This document shows positions 22,671 through 34,293 of a stretch of 64,000 nt of DNA, in pieces. A program made the position numbers and the translations under genes. The stretch spans positions 65,825,310 through 65,889,309 of the forward strand of contig NC_089581.1 of assembly GCF_019320115.1 (NCBI RefSeq), read 5' to 3'. The stretch's first letter is position 1; each line of letters starts with the position of its first letter. The notes under the pieces were generated by a model. It had not been told where the DNA came from, searched no databases, and saw only the letters and a program-made list of their open reading frames with translations. The stretch comes from Miscanthus floridulus (taxonomy: Eukaryota; Streptophyta; Magnoliopsida; Poales; Poaceae).

Positions 22671-24043
22671 TGTTGACACAAAATGTGACACACTGTGCCT
22701 CACACACAGCAAGCCGAAAAGCGTAGCTTCAATCGGGTTCCCGGGTGTTTCGTGATCCGGAAGCGTGCCAGTCAGTTTGACCTGAAAAACTAACAAGGGA
22801 TAAAACAATTAAATGTCAAACCGGAACATGTCAGGTAATACCGGACAGTTCCACATATACGGCCCTGAAGCCACTTACAACGACATACGGCTATAGAGAG
22901 CTGTCTGCCAACAAGTTCATAAACCATTCAGCTAATCGTAGGGTAAATGCACGTAAAGACCTTATTGCCGAATGCATGTGCATGGGAAGACATGTTTGAA
23001 CAAGTGAAATTAATTATGAGTTAATGCATAACCAAGCTCGGCAATCCAGCCGAATTGGGATCCATGAGGAAGGAACATACAAATAAAAGCAATTAAACTA
23101 AACTAAAACCTGCATCTGCCGCACGACACCTAGTTTCGTTAAAGCTTAAACGTGATTAACATGCATGAACCCGCAACATGTGACAATCTAGATTAAGACA
23201 ATTCAGCCACTATGAGCATGTTATCTATTTTGCAAGGGTAATATAAAAATAAACAATGATCGTTGAGGCACGAATAAAACCACAAGAGAAAGAAGGCCGA
23301 ACAATATCAATCTAGATTGGGCAGAAGTGTGTTACAAATATATAAGAAGTTTAAAACATGCAACACTGGATAACTTAATGAATCTATTTAGATTTGCCAT
23401 ATCTAATATAGAGCCGATAACTATCTCGCTTTCACTAAGCATATGAGTAAACGCCTGCCGCACGGTATCTACCCATAAATGAAGCATAAGCAAAGACTTC
23501 TTGATTGTCAAGCAAAGATCCGCCGCACGACCATTGAAAACAAACAAGACTACTTGCACCATGTCTAAATCCACCGCATGATACTAAACATGATAACAAG
23601 GTTGTCGGAACTTACGGAGGTCGACGGATCGATGACTCCTCTCGAAGAACTCGACGACACGACAAGAAGACTCGAAAGTTGGCACGGGGCCGATTGTATT
23701 GATTTGGTTGTGAACCCCTATTACAATGGTCGAGGGTCAATATTTATACCCTAGACAAAATGTGAGTCCCAAAGGACTACGATTTACAAAGGAACTTCTA
23801 AACAAACTTGGAAACTTACGATTCCTTACCCTAAACTTATAGATTCCTTTATTAATACAACTCTCATCTTTCCGATCGGTCTTGCCTGCCATCTTCTGTT
23901 TTCCCGAATGGAGTTACCGCCTTCCAGAATAACCGATCGCACAAGCATTTAGCCGACCGCTTGCGTTGTTTGCCGAACACCCTTCTTCCCGCATGTGGGT
24001 CTACCTGTCATCTTCCAGAATTGACCAAAATCCAGTGTTAACA
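22671..24043 (-). repeat. 3' LTR of the Tat element
   Basis: Nearly identical to 32,072-33,444 and of equal length. On the minus strand it begins TGTTAACACTGG and holds a TATA motif (TATAAATATTGACC, near 23,738-23,753). Confidence 0.95.
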
Positions 24044-24062
24044 CATGCCCCCTCAATTTTGG
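24044..24062 (-). promoter_or_regulatory. Polypurine tract of the Tat element
   Basis: The minus strand reads AAAATTGAGGGGGCATG directly before the LTR start TGTTAACAC. The G-run and position mark the plus-strand primer. Confidence 0.8.
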
Positions 24063-24063
24063 G

Positions 24064-24069
24064 ATAAAA
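24064..24069 (+). promoter_or_regulatory. Possible TATA-like motif for the antisense gene
   Basis: ATAAAA lies about 120 bases before the ATG at 24,191, in the short space between LTR and gene. A start inside the LTR, on its antisense strand, is the alternative. Position only; no transcript evidence. Confidence 0.3.
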
Positions 24070-24190
24070 GTTGTTTTATTCTGAAATTGACCACAAGCTC
24101 TTTCATCCTCCTAGGTCATCACCGTTCAAAACCGCAGCCGCTGCCCAAGAAAAACTTTCAGCGCAACCTCGGACCTCCTTCAAATCTTCA

Positions 24191-27100
24191 ATGGCGACCC
24201 AGGATGAAATCCCAGAGGTAAACTTTATTTATATTCGGCAACTTTCATCTCATCCTTCCGCTCCTCTTTTGATTTACTCCCATCTGATTTCAATCATCTT
24301 CTAAAGGAGTACAAGAGCCAGATTTTGATCCCTTATGCTGCCAACCCCGATTCCTATTTCCTCGGCCCAATGGGAAATTCTGACCCTTCTGAAATCATTG
24401 AGAAGGAAACCCAAAGAATTCCTTTCAAGTCTGGGATTACTTCACCAAACCGATGGCCAAACACATTCAAGAATTGGCCATTTCCCCCAATCACTGGATG
24501 GCGCAACTGGTACAGGAGAATGTTGGAGAAGAGCAGCAGCCACTGGGAAAGTCAGGACATCAGTCATTGTCTGGAGTTATCTTTAGCAGAGACACCCAGG
24601 AATGATTCCCTTCTGATAGCAGCTTCTCATTTTTGGTCTGACGCTACCAATGCCTTTATCTTTGGTCATGGTATTATGACCATCACTCTAGCCGACGTAT
24701 TCATGATGACTGGTTTGAATGTGTCATTGCCAGTATATCCTTATAAGTACAAGAGCAAGAGTAATCAAAGAGCCGTCAGTTCTGGATGTGGATGGGTCAA
24801 ACATATCCAGAACTATATGAATGCATCTGGCACCGTTTCTGACAAAGAGTTGAAAGCCTTCATGAATATGTGGTTATGCAGATTCATCTTCTGTGGAAAA
24901 TCCAATGAACCAACCCTAAATCACATGGTAATGGCTGAAGACTTAGCTGCAGGCACCCAAATCCCATTAGGCAAATATCTTTTAGGGTCGGCTTATCATA
25001 TGATGCATCAGATCACCCTTCAGATGCGCCAAAGTGGAGAAATTTCTTGTGTGAATGGTCCCTGGTGGCTAATTCAAATGTGGCTCCAACTATATATGCA
25101 TCAGATAACCCCTGTGAGCCTCCTCAACCTAAGTTTCCCCTCAGTTAACTATGCTGAAGACAGCACAGCAAAGGTTAAGGCTTGTCAGACTTATGGGGAA
25201 GCAGCAGCATCTATAAGCATTGATATAGACATTGGTCATCTCTTCAAGCTATTTTTCAAAGGATTCGGCAATGTGCTCTGGTTTCCTTACAGAGAAAATG
25301 AAGATCTGACTTTGCCCTGCAAGCTTAGCTATGAAATTGGTTGTTCAGGCCAAGAATCCACAGAGATTTTCAACTCCTTTATCAAACCTTGCACTTTGCC
25401 AGCCGAATTTCATCATGGGAGATTAGTACAATCCACCTATGAATTCTATTATCCAAACATGGTGGCCAGACAATTAGGATACGGCCAACTGCCTCCAAAA
25501 TTCCTCTTCTCAACAATCATAAAATCAAGGGAAGTAATAACAGAAGGAATGGAAGCCAAGAAGGTCTTTGAATTAGGATGGGAATTACCAATATATGAAC
25601 CATCTCCATTTGGGCTAATAGATGCTGCTCATCCCCTCTTTGTCTCTTGGTGGCAAGAATGGCATGCTCATATCTTCAATATATCAGTTCATTCTTTATG
25701 CAAAAACTTGCAACCCGATTTTGCTTCTGACAGTGAGGTAATTTCATTATGCCCATCATTTCTTGTTCTTGAATCCACTTCTTATTTTAACATCTGGTCA
25801 TGCACAGGATCTTGAATTTACTCCCCCTGCCAAAGCAATTCAGTACTATCCGGCTGGTCCCAAACCTGCTCTGGGGTTTGATGCTCCAGACTTAAAGGAA
25901 TTCATGAAAACTCCTGTAACTTTGGATTTAGCACCTTTAAAGGCATTCATGAAAACTCCTACTACTTCAGCTGCTGCATCTTCAAGAGGAAAAAGCAAAA
26001 GGAAAACACCTGAAAGTTTCCTCTTACCCAAGAAACCAAGGACCAAGAAAGCCAGATTACCTCCTAAGGTATGAATCTTTTATTTTTCTTATCAGGTCAA
26101 CAATTTCACTTAGCAGTAAGCCTGACTACCTTTATATCCATTACTTCCATTGCAGCCACAAGTCGAAATTCCCACACTGGGCAACACCTCAGCGCCTGCA
26201 GAACCAACCCCTGAAGTTCCTACTGAAGATGAAGAAATTCATGATAGAGAAATTTCAGAGACTCATGAGGCTGAAGGTTTAAAGGCTCATAAAACTGATG
26301 AGACTATAGGTAACATTATTCAACCAATCCTCTTCTCCTTTCTCTTTAACAACATCCATCTCTTATGCTCATTATCATTTACTTTATTGAGAATAGATGA
26401 GATCTTAGATGAACTAGCAAGGGAAACTTCTCCTGATCAATCTCCAGATCCATCTCCTCTGAACCTTCAATCAAGTCCTCCAGCAAGCCAGGGTCTAACC
26501 CATCCTGATGACCAATCAGCCCAACAGGTAATGCCTTGTCTCATACTATATTTTAGCAAAATTACCCAATCGGCTAACACCTTCTTTCTTCCTCTTTGTC
26601 TAGAAGAACATCACTAAACTGACCACCAGTTATTCCTTCTCTATTGAGGACTATATTATTGAGAAAGGTAAAGAGATCACTTCTCATCAAACTTTGTCAC
26701 TGGAGAATCAAGCTCGGCTAAAAGAAGTGATTATTCTGCTGAATAAGGATACCATTAGTCTGGTTCAGGATGCAGACCAGATAAAAGACCTCCTTGAACT
26801 CATTGATCAAGATATCCCTTCTGCTCTCAAGGCTCCCCTAGAATCTGCAGCCCATCTTGATGATCACTTTGCTATGGTGAGAAGGGCAACCAAGAACATA
26901 TCTTCGAGGGCCGCTCTGCAGAAGGATAGATCTTTGAAAAAACTGGAGATTAAAGATCTTCACTCTCATATCCAGACTACGAGAAATTCTTTGGCAACCT
27001 TGGAGCCTGAACTGAGATCCATGGAGGATGAAAAAATCAGACTAGAAGCTCAACTAGCCGAACTGAATGCCAAAATTCAGTCTCACAGGGCCCATATAGC

Positions 27101-27287
27101 TAATCTGCCAAAGAACATAGAAGCAACTTCACTAAAGATAGCTTCGACCATCAAAGAAGACCAGCAGATCAAAAACAAGTTATCCAGCATCCAGAGTTCT
27201 GAAGATGAAGATCAAAAAGTGCTAGATAATGTTAGCCGAATCAGGACTGAGGCCATAGAAGCAATCAATCATCTTCTGAACCAGTAG
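24191..27287 (+). CDS. Plant-mobile-domain-like protein, six exons, antisense inside the Tat element
   Basis: Proposed exons: 24,191-24,217, 24,307-25,737, 25,808-26,068, 26,156-26,309, 26,397-26,527 and 26,604-27,287. All introns are GT...AG, phases agree, and the sum is 895 codons plus TAG. Exon 2 holds the main domain: WPNTFKNWPFPP...GWRNWYRRML, then FWSDATNAFIFGHG-MTITLADVFMMTGL, then YPNMVARQLGYGQLPP. This pattern resembles the plant mobile domain (aminotransferase-like family, MAIN/MAIL relatives), known from host proteins and from transposons. Exon 3 has a doubled LK-FMKTP motif and a basic KKPRTKKAR stretch (possible nuclear signal). Exons 4-5 are acidic and Pro/Ser-rich. Exon 6 is a long coiled coil. 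AATAAA follows at 27,301. No stop or frameshift is seen, unlike the gag-pol on the other strand. Its role is unknown; the exon model is my inference. Confidence 0.72.
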
Positions 27288-27300
27288 ACATTAGGCTTGT

Positions 27301-27306
27301 AATAAA
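27301..27306 (+). terminator. Polyadenylation signal AATAAA
   Basis: AATAAA occurs 13 bases after the TAG of the six-exon antisense gene, followed by a T-rich stretch (CCCTTTTTCCTTG). The proximity supports the gene end, though such hexamers also occur by chance. Confidence 0.5.
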
Positions 27307-27653
27307 CTTTAAGTGTGATACCCTTTTTCCTTGATTAAACAACTTTATGTTCACTTATTTTCATTCGTTCGGAAAAAAAAGCAATCGGCCATTTTCCCTT
27401 AAATTACTCGATTAGAATATAGCCGATTGTCTCCATTCTTCCGATAGCCGAACGAATCCAATCCAAATACCGTGAGGGTATAGCCGAACAATGTTGGCTC
27501 CAGTAAATCATGGAGATATTCAAGCGACGTTCGACTTAACTCAGGCCTGGCCCAATCCAGTAACGGCCCATCCGAAAGGGAACAAACCTACTCCGCCGTT
27601 CGGGATTCTCGTCCCACAACCCCGTGGAATTCGCCACGATCTTTCGCTTTGGC
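27307..27653 (+). other. Spacer between the two antisense genes
   Basis: Contains GCCGAT/GCCGAA-rich sequence (27,380-27,490) similar in style to the LTR. An 89-codon frame from 27,491 has no recognisable domain and overlaps the promoter region of the next gene. Confidence 0.5.
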
Positions 27654-27662
27654 TCATAAATA
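27654..27662 (+). promoter_or_regulatory. TATA-like box of the second antisense gene
   Basis: CATAAATAG lies about 115 bases before the ATG at 27,776, followed by a pyrimidine-rich leader with CGTTCTCACATCC and AAACCCTAA, a layout common in plant 5' untranslated regions. Confidence 0.45.
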
Positions 27663-27775
27663 GACCTTTCCATTGGCCTTCATCACTATCTTTGCCTCAG
27701 CGTTCTCACATCCGTCTCTTCCACTTCCTTCGTTCGATTCATTCCAGAAGGAAACCCTAACCTCCATCAAAGCAA

Positions 27776-27857
27776 ATGACGAACAGCGGCAACCGTGGCA
27801 AGCGTCCTGCCGACGGAGAAGCTGAAGGAAGCAGAGCATCGCGCTGCCGGCGTCGTG
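27776..27857 (+). pseudogene. First exon of a second antisense gene, truncated
   Basis: ATG at 27,776 opens a basic, Arg/Gly-rich frame (MTNSGNRGKRPADGEAEG...) of 27 codons plus one base, then a strong donor G|GTATGATTTGG at 27,858. The intron runs only to about 27,900-27,930, where the sequence becomes the minus-strand RT. The rest of the gene is missing, along with RNase H and integrase of the carrier. I do not recognise the product. A charged N-terminus with GKRPADGE looks nuclear-protein-like, but that is weak. Confidence 0.5.
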
Positions 27858-27897
27858 GGTATGATTTGGTTCTTTGCCCCCTTTGCAATTTCCTCGT

Positions 27898-28812
27898 TCA
27901 TCTCTTAATTCTGATTTCTCCTTTATGAACTAAAAATCCCAAAAACTCACCAGCCGAAACTCCAAAGGCACATTTGCTTGGATTCATCTTCAAACCATGC
28001 TTTCTTGTGCACTCCAGAGTTTTTCTTAAATCGGCTAAATGTCTTTCATAATCTCTAGACTTGACTACTACATCATCGATGTATATTTCTACAATCTTGC
28101 CGATCAGCTCATGAAAAATATAATTCATAGCTCTTTGATAAGTTGCACCGGCATTCTTTAATCCAAACGTCATGACTATCCATTCAAACAAACCAATATG
28201 ACCAGGACATCTGAAAGCTGTTTTAGAAATATCTTCTATTGCCATAAAAATTTGATTATAGCCAGCATTACCATCCATAAAACTAATGACTTCATATCCT
28301 GCCGATGCATCTACTAGTAAATCGGCAACTGGCATTGGGTAACCATCCATGGGAGTTGCCTTATTAAGATTTCTGAAATCTATACAAACTCTCATTTTTC
28401 CATTTTTCTTGTATACTGGTACTATATTTGAAATCCACTCTGCATACTTGCATGGCCGAATAAAGTTTGCTTCTATTAATCTTTCAACTTCCTTCTTTAC
28501 ATCGGCCAATACCTCCTCTTTGTATATCTTCCGTGGAGGTTGTTTGTAAGGACGAAATCCAGGTTTAATGGGTAATCGATGCTCAACAATGGAACGATCC
28601 AATCCAGGCATTTCCGTGTAATCCCAAGCAAAACAATCTTTAAACTCTTTCAACAGGTTTATCAACTTTGATTTATATTCTAGGTCTAACTTCGCACTAA
28701 TATACATTGGCCTTGGCTTAGAATCATCACCAACATCAATTTCTTCCAATTTGTCAGCCGACATAAAACCACGCCCCAACTTTCCTTTGTTGCCATCGAC
28801 GGGATTTCCCAT
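27898..28812 (-). pseudogene. Reverse transcriptase of the Tat element, cut off at its end
   Basis: The minus strand starts MGNPVDGNKGKLGRGF and covers the RT domain: WISNIVPVYKKNGKMRVCIDF, FMDGNAGYNQIFMA, FGLKNAGATYQRAM, the intact catalytic box IYIDDVVVKS, and CAFGVSAGEFLGFLV. It ends at 27,898, just after that block, where RNase H should begin. No RNase H or integrase follows on this strand. The frame differs from the upstream protease frame by one base at a T-run near 28,808-28,813, consistent with a single-base loss. RT itself is otherwise open. Confidence 0.9.
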
Positions 28813-29342
28813 TAAAAATTGCTATGAGAGCCGACTGCTTGGATCGGCTGTTGGCCTTCGCTGAAAACATTTACAGGACCTTCCTTCCACACTTTTCCAG
28901 AGAAACAATCGACGCCCTCATATTCCCAATAGGTAGATTCTGTGGCAGCAACACTTACCGAATTATCAGCATGTACAACTTCAACATCATCTCCAATCCA
29001 TTGAATGAGAATTTGATGCATAGTTGAAGGAATGCAACAATTAGCATGGATCCAATCTCTGCCCAAGAGTAGACTATATGCCCCCTTGCCATCAATGACA
29101 AAAAAGGTAGTAATCAGAGTTTTTGACCCAATAGTCAGCTCGACATGGATAGCACCTCGGGTATCGGAAGGATTGCCAGCAAAATCCCTAAGCACCATGT
29201 CAGTTTTCAATAATTCTTCGTTAGTCATCCCAAGTTTCCTGAAGGTAGTATAAGGCATGATATTGATAGCAGCCCCTCCATCGACAAACATCTTAGTTAA
29301 AGGCTTGCCATTGACATATCCCTTTAAATAGAGTGGCCTCAA
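28812..29342 (-). pseudogene. Aspartic protease of the Tat element
   Basis: The frame holds YVNGKPLTKMFVDGGAAINIMPY, the Tat-type active site with D-G-G in place of D-S/T-G, then DFAGNPSDTRGAIHVELTIG and LLGRDWIHANCCIPSTMHQ. A TAG near 29,379-29,381 separates it from gag in the same frame, and a frameshift separates it from RT at 28,812. Both breaks would block a full polyprotein. Confidence 0.88.
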
Positions 29343-29378
29343 GTGACGATTCTTGATTGGTTTATCAAAAACAGCCTG

Positions 29379-32030
29379 CTATGTTAATACAAGCTGAGCC
29401 ATCAAATCCTGACATTCACTTTCATCAAAATCGGAGTACACCTCTTCTTGGGCATCTTGGCTTTCGGGAGCTATAAACTCTGATGGGAGGAAGAAAGCCA
29501 TGCAAGCATTAGCCGAAGGACCACATCCATCAGGCTTCTTTTTAGGACGCCAAATTTGCTTTGTTTCTGTAACTTCTTGTTCCAACTCCCTATTCCTCAA
29601 TCGTTGTACTCTTCTTTTCTGGCTTTTCCTCAAGCCTGGAGGACACCACTGTCCTTTTTGCCATACATATTTACAGAAGTCAGCTTCTTCATCATGCACT
29701 CTATCATGAATCCAACCTGAACCTGCAACTCTCTTCCTTTGCTGATTCTCAGAGCCACCTATTTTTAAGCGCCGATCATCTTCAGGAACCTTCATTCCAA
29801 GTCTTTCATAGACGGGACGGCGGTTGACTCAAGATTGCCTATACTCGGAGTACTGAGCACTACACTCCGGACAATTATTTCTTGCAGGCAACCTCAAACC
29901 TTCATTCCAACAATGCCTAAAGAACGAACAACCCCAATGAGACTGCTCCTGTTCTGTCATGTATTCTTCTTGCTCCCTTCGGTATACTTCTTCCTCATAC
30001 CTCCGGCATTTTTCCACAAACCATTGTTTCTTACAGTATTCCTTCTCTTGTTCCCTCTGCCACTTGTTTAGCAAAATACGTGATGTAACTCTGGGTTTGG
30101 AAGTTTGACCTTTCTCGGTTCGGCTATTCTGAAACCGAACTCGATGCTGCAGCTCTCTACTGGTGATTTGCCGATCCGGGTCAACAGCACCACTCTCCTT
30201 TGCTCTATCGGAAGTCAACACTTTCATCTTGCCTTTACCTTTGAGATCATTGGCAGATACCATATTCACAGAGAAAGAAATCATATTTTGTGGAAAAGGC
30301 TGATCATCAATTTTCATCTTGCCATCAAACCTCAAATGTCCCTCTTGGATAGCTTTCTGGATTCGCATTCTGAACACTCGGCAATCATTGATAGAATGAG
30401 AATTAGTGTTATGAAAACCACAATATTTTTTGTCTTTCACTCCTTCAGGACGTAACATAGGATGTCCTTCTGGTAGCTTGATGCGTCCTTCCTTTATCAA
30501 CAATGCAAAAAGTCTGTCTGCCTTAGTAACATCAAAATCATAGGTTCCCTTTTGTTGTTTCAACCAGCGTTGACTAACTTGAGTGGGTTCCTTTGCCCAA
30601 TTTAACTCAGCTGCAGCTATCTCATCTTCATCAATATACTCAGTCGCTTCATCCAGAAAGCCCTGATACACCTCATTAGTAGCATTGTTCTTCTGAAAGC
30701 GATTATCTCTCCTGAATCCTTGGGCTTGATTACTCATAGCTGCTAAACGCTGTGCAAGTTGACCGAGATCATCAAACTCTAAACCGAACAACTTCTCCCT
30801 GATATTCGGCAGCATTCCTGCTATAGCAATTCCAGGTAGTTGATCATCTGGTAAATTTAGAGAATAACACATATTCTTGGTCTCCCTAAATCTGCGAAGA
30901 TACTCCAATGGTGTTTCATTTGTTCTCATCCTCAGACTCATGAGATCAACCAATTTCTTCTCATTAGTACCCGTATAGAAATATGAATGAAACTTCTGCT
31001 CTAGTTCTGCCCACGTACCAATGGAATGAGCTGGTAGAGACGTGAACCATGTGAAAGCTGGTCCTGTAAGAGACAAAGGAAAATATCGAATCCTCCAAGC
31101 TTCATCTGAAGCAGCTTCTCCAAGTTGCATTAAGTATCGACTGACGTGCTCTATGGTACTAGTATCATCTTGACCAGAAAACTTAGTTAAATCTGTTGGA
31201 GGCTTCACCCTTGGAGGTAACGCCACTCTGTTGTACCATTCTGGATAAGGAGACTTGTATGAATAGGATTGATTCTTTGGCTTCAAGCCGAACTGATTTT
31301 GCATCATATCAGCCATCCTGTGCATCAAAACATCAATGCCTGGATCCTGATTTCCTTGTACTTGCACTCCAGAAGGCAATCCTGAAACACTTCTATACCC
31401 TGGATTTGGCATAGCATTGATAGCACTGTAATCAGTAAATTCTTGATACCCATCACCATACATATTCTTTTGCAATCTGTTTGATATTGGAGAAACTCTA
31501 TAAGCTGAAAGTGGCACTTCCCCTGTGGTACCAAATGTCACCTGGCCATAGGTGGGATGTGATTGCTTTTCAGTATGAGTCAATCCACCTATATTTGAAG
31601 GCGACGCTACTTCTTTTCCAACAGGCTTCTCTTGATGCTTTGGAACATTGAAAAGCGTCGGCCCACTGAGTGGTCCAACATTTTCTTCGAAGTATTTATC
31701 AACCATTGGACCAAAAGTACTGATCATGATTGCCCGAAAGGTATTCAGGAAAGCTGTGTGATGGTTTGTCATGGTTTCTCCCATGGCTTTATAGACCAGG
31801 GCTGCCATCTTCTGAGCATCTTCCTCTTCAGTATAATCAGTTTGATGCGGAAGAAGAACCCTTGGCATTGACTGCTTTTGGAATACTTTATTGCTCTTGT
31901 TTTTGGAAAAAGACATCAAGCATTTTCGTTGGTATTGCTCACATGCTTGTAGCACTAAATCCTTGTAATTATCTGGCAATTCTGCCATGCTTACATCCAG
32001 AACATGATCATTGTTGATCTCAGACGCCAT
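29379..32030 (-). pseudogene. gag of the Tat element, two stops
   Basis: The ATG at 32,030 lies only 41 bases after the 5' LTR. The first 733 codons (32,030-29,829) include the retrotransposon gag core: YPEWYNRVALPPRVKPPTDLTKFSGQDD, AFTWFTSLPAHSIGTWAELEQKF, SLRMRTNETPLEYLRRFRE. A CCHC-like segment YCGFHNTNSHSINDC follows, then a charged tail. A TGA at 29,829-29,831 and a TAG near 29,379 interrupt a frame that otherwise continues through 29,795-29,379 into protease. The gag core alone could still be made in long form. The length and the Cys/His block fit Tat-lineage gag. Confidence 0.88.
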
Positions 32031-32042
32031 CTTGAACTAACA

Positions 32043-32071
32043 GATTGTCCCACCGGGCGTGCCAAAAAGTG
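32043..32071 (-). promoter_or_regulatory. Primer binding site region of the Tat element
   Basis: After the LTR end (minus strand ...GTCAACA) comes CACTTTTTGGCACGCCCGG then TGGGAC, a PBS-like sequence. I cannot name the tRNA with certainty. Confidence 0.7.
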
Positions 32072-33444
32072 TGTTGACACAAAATGTGACACACTGTGCC
32101 TCACACACAGCAAGCCGAAAAGCGTAGCTTCAATCGGGTTCCCGGGTGTTTCGTGATCCGGAAGCGTGCCAGTTAGTTTGACCTGAAAAACTAACAAGGG
32201 ATAAAACAATTAAATGTCAAACCGGAACATGTCAGGTAATACCGGACAGTTCCACATATACGGCCCTGAAGCCACTTACAACGACATACGGCTATAGAGA
32301 GCTGTCTGCCAACAAGTTCATAAACCATTCAGCTAATCGTAGGGTAAATGCACGTAAAGACCTTATTGCCGAATGCATGTGCATGGGAAGACATGTTTGA
32401 ACAAGTGAAATTAATTATGAGTTAATGCATAACCAAGCTCGGCAATCCAGCCGAATTGGGATCCATGAGGAAGGAACATACAAATAAAAGCGATTAAACT
32501 AAACTAAAACCTGCATCTGCCGCACGACACCTAGTTTCGTTAAAGCTTAAACGTGATTAACATGCATGAACCCGCAACATGTGACAATCTAGATTAAGAC
32601 AATTCAGCCACTATGAGCATGTTATCTATTTTGCAAGGGTAATATAAAAATAAACAATGATCGTTGAGGCACGAATAAAACCACAAGAGAAAGAAGGCCG
32701 AACAATATCAATCTAGATTGGGCAGAAGTGTGTTACAAATATATAAGAAGTTTAAAACATGCAACACTGGATAACTTAATGAATCTATTTAGATTTGCCA
32801 TATCTAATATAGAGCCGATAACTATCTCGCTTTCACTAAGCATATGAGTAAACGCCTGCCGCACGGTATCTACCCATAAACGAAGCATAAGCAAAGACTT
32901 CTTGATTGTCAAGCAAAGATCCGCCGCACGACCATTGAAAACAAACAAGACTACTTGCACCATGTCTAAATCCACCGCATGATACTAAACATGATAACAA
33001 GGTTGTCGGAACTTACGGAGGTCGACGGATCGATGACTCCTCTCGAAGAACTCGACGACACGACAAGAAGACTCGAAAGTTGGCACGGGGCCGATTGTAT
33101 TGATTTGGTTGTGAACCCCTATTACAATGGTCGAGGGTCAATATTTATACCCTAGACAAAATGTGAGTCCCAAAGGACTACGATTTACAAAGGAACTTCT
33201 AAACAAACTTGGAAACTTACGATTCCTTACCCTAAACTTATAGATTCCTTTATTAATACAACTCTCATCTTTCCGATCGGTCTTGCCTGCCATCTTCTGT
33301 TTTCCCGAATGGAGTTACCGCCTTCCAGAATAACCGACCGCACAAGCATTTAGCCGACCGCTTGCGTTGTTTGCCGAACACCCTTCTTCCCGCATGTGGG
33401 TCTACCTGTCATCTTCCAGAATTGACCAAAATCCAGTGTTAACA
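32072..33444 (-). repeat. 5' LTR of the Tat element
   Basis: Identical in length to the left LTR, with about four substitutions by eye. The minus-strand TATA motif (GTATAAATATTGACC) is at about 33,137-33,151, followed about 450 bases later by the gene-ward half with many GCCGA/GCCGC words. Confidence 0.95.
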
Positions 33445-33449
33445 CCTAT

Positions 33450-34293
33450 TCACCAAAACAACACTTAGGTGTCCATGGCATAGAAGACTTGCTCATATTG
33501 GGATGACCTCACTCAAGAAGCTAATAAAAATGATTTGGTGAGAGGGTTGAAGGATGTGAAGTTTGAAAAGGACAAGCTTTGTAGTGCATGTCAAGCTGGC
33601 AAACAAGTTGCAAATACTCATCCTACAAAAGCTTTCATGTCAACCACAAGAGTGCTAGAGCTCCTTCACATGGATTTATTTGAACCAACAACATACAAGA
33701 GTTTGGGAGGAAATCTTTATTGTCTTGTGATTGTTGATGACTATTCAAGATACATATGGGTATTCTTCCTTCATGACAAATCCAAAGTTGCATCAAGCTT
33801 CAAGAAGTTTTCCAAGAGAGCACAAAATGAGTTTGAAGTGAAGCTCAAAAAGATTAGAAGCGACAATGGAAAAGAATTTGACAACACAAACATTGAAGCC
33901 TATTGTGATGAAGTTGGGATCAAGCATGAGGTCTCTGCAACATATACTCAATAAAATGGTGTAGTTGAGAGAAAGAACCGGACATTGATCATACTAGCAA
34001 GAACAATGCTTGATGAGTACAACACTCCCGAAGCTCTATGGGTGAAAGCTATCAACACCGCATGCTATGCATCCAACCGCCTATTCCTTCAAAAGTTCCT
34101 TGGCAAGACACCTTATGAGTTGCTCAATGGAAAGAAGCTGGACGTCTCCTTCTTTAGGGTGTTTGGTTACAAATGCTACATCTACAAGAAGCGATAATAC
34201 CTAGGAAAGTTTCAAAGATGTTGTGATATTGGTTTTCTTGTTGGTTACTCATCAAAGTCCAAAGCATATAGAGTATTTAATCATGCCACCGGC
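33450..34293 (+). pseudogene. Sirevirus integrase
   Basis: Resumes after the Tat insertion. The zinc-binding part appears as HRRLAHIGM then CSACQAGKQ. The core shows HMDLFEP (first Asp), RSDNGKEF (second Asp) and NGVVERKNRT (Glu), then YASNRLFLQKFLGKTPYELLNGKK and FRVFGYKCYIYKK. Stops interrupt it, including a TAA at 33,952-33,954 just before the Glu block and a TAA at 34,195-34,197. A frame disturbance lies near 33,530. Positions 34,198-34,293 continue into the GKF and VGYSSKSKAYRVFN region of the integrase C-terminal part. Confidence 0.88.

Larger units (their letters stand above)
22671..33444 (-). mobile_element. Ty3/gypsy Tat-lineage element, pol-truncated, carrying antisense genes
   Basis: Two 1,373-bp LTRs (22,671-24,043 and 32,072-33,444) begin and end TGTT...AACA and are flanked by CCTAT. 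Orientation is minus: the PBS lies beside the right LTR and the PPT beside the left one. Reading minus: gag, protease (VDGGAAINIMP), RT (IYIDDVVVKS), then a break. RNase H and integrase are absent. Instead, on the plus strand lie one complete multi-exon gene and the first exon of another. Extra antisense ORFs near the 3' end are known from Tat-lineage elements. By eye the LTRs differ at about four sites (near 32,173, 32,491, 32,881 and 33,337), so the insertion is young. Confidence 0.93.

Noticed and set aside
23332..23574. 80-codon minus-strand frame present in both Tat LTRs
   Set aside because: Identical by virtue of LTR duplication; no start context or domain, and LTRs of this family are not known to code.
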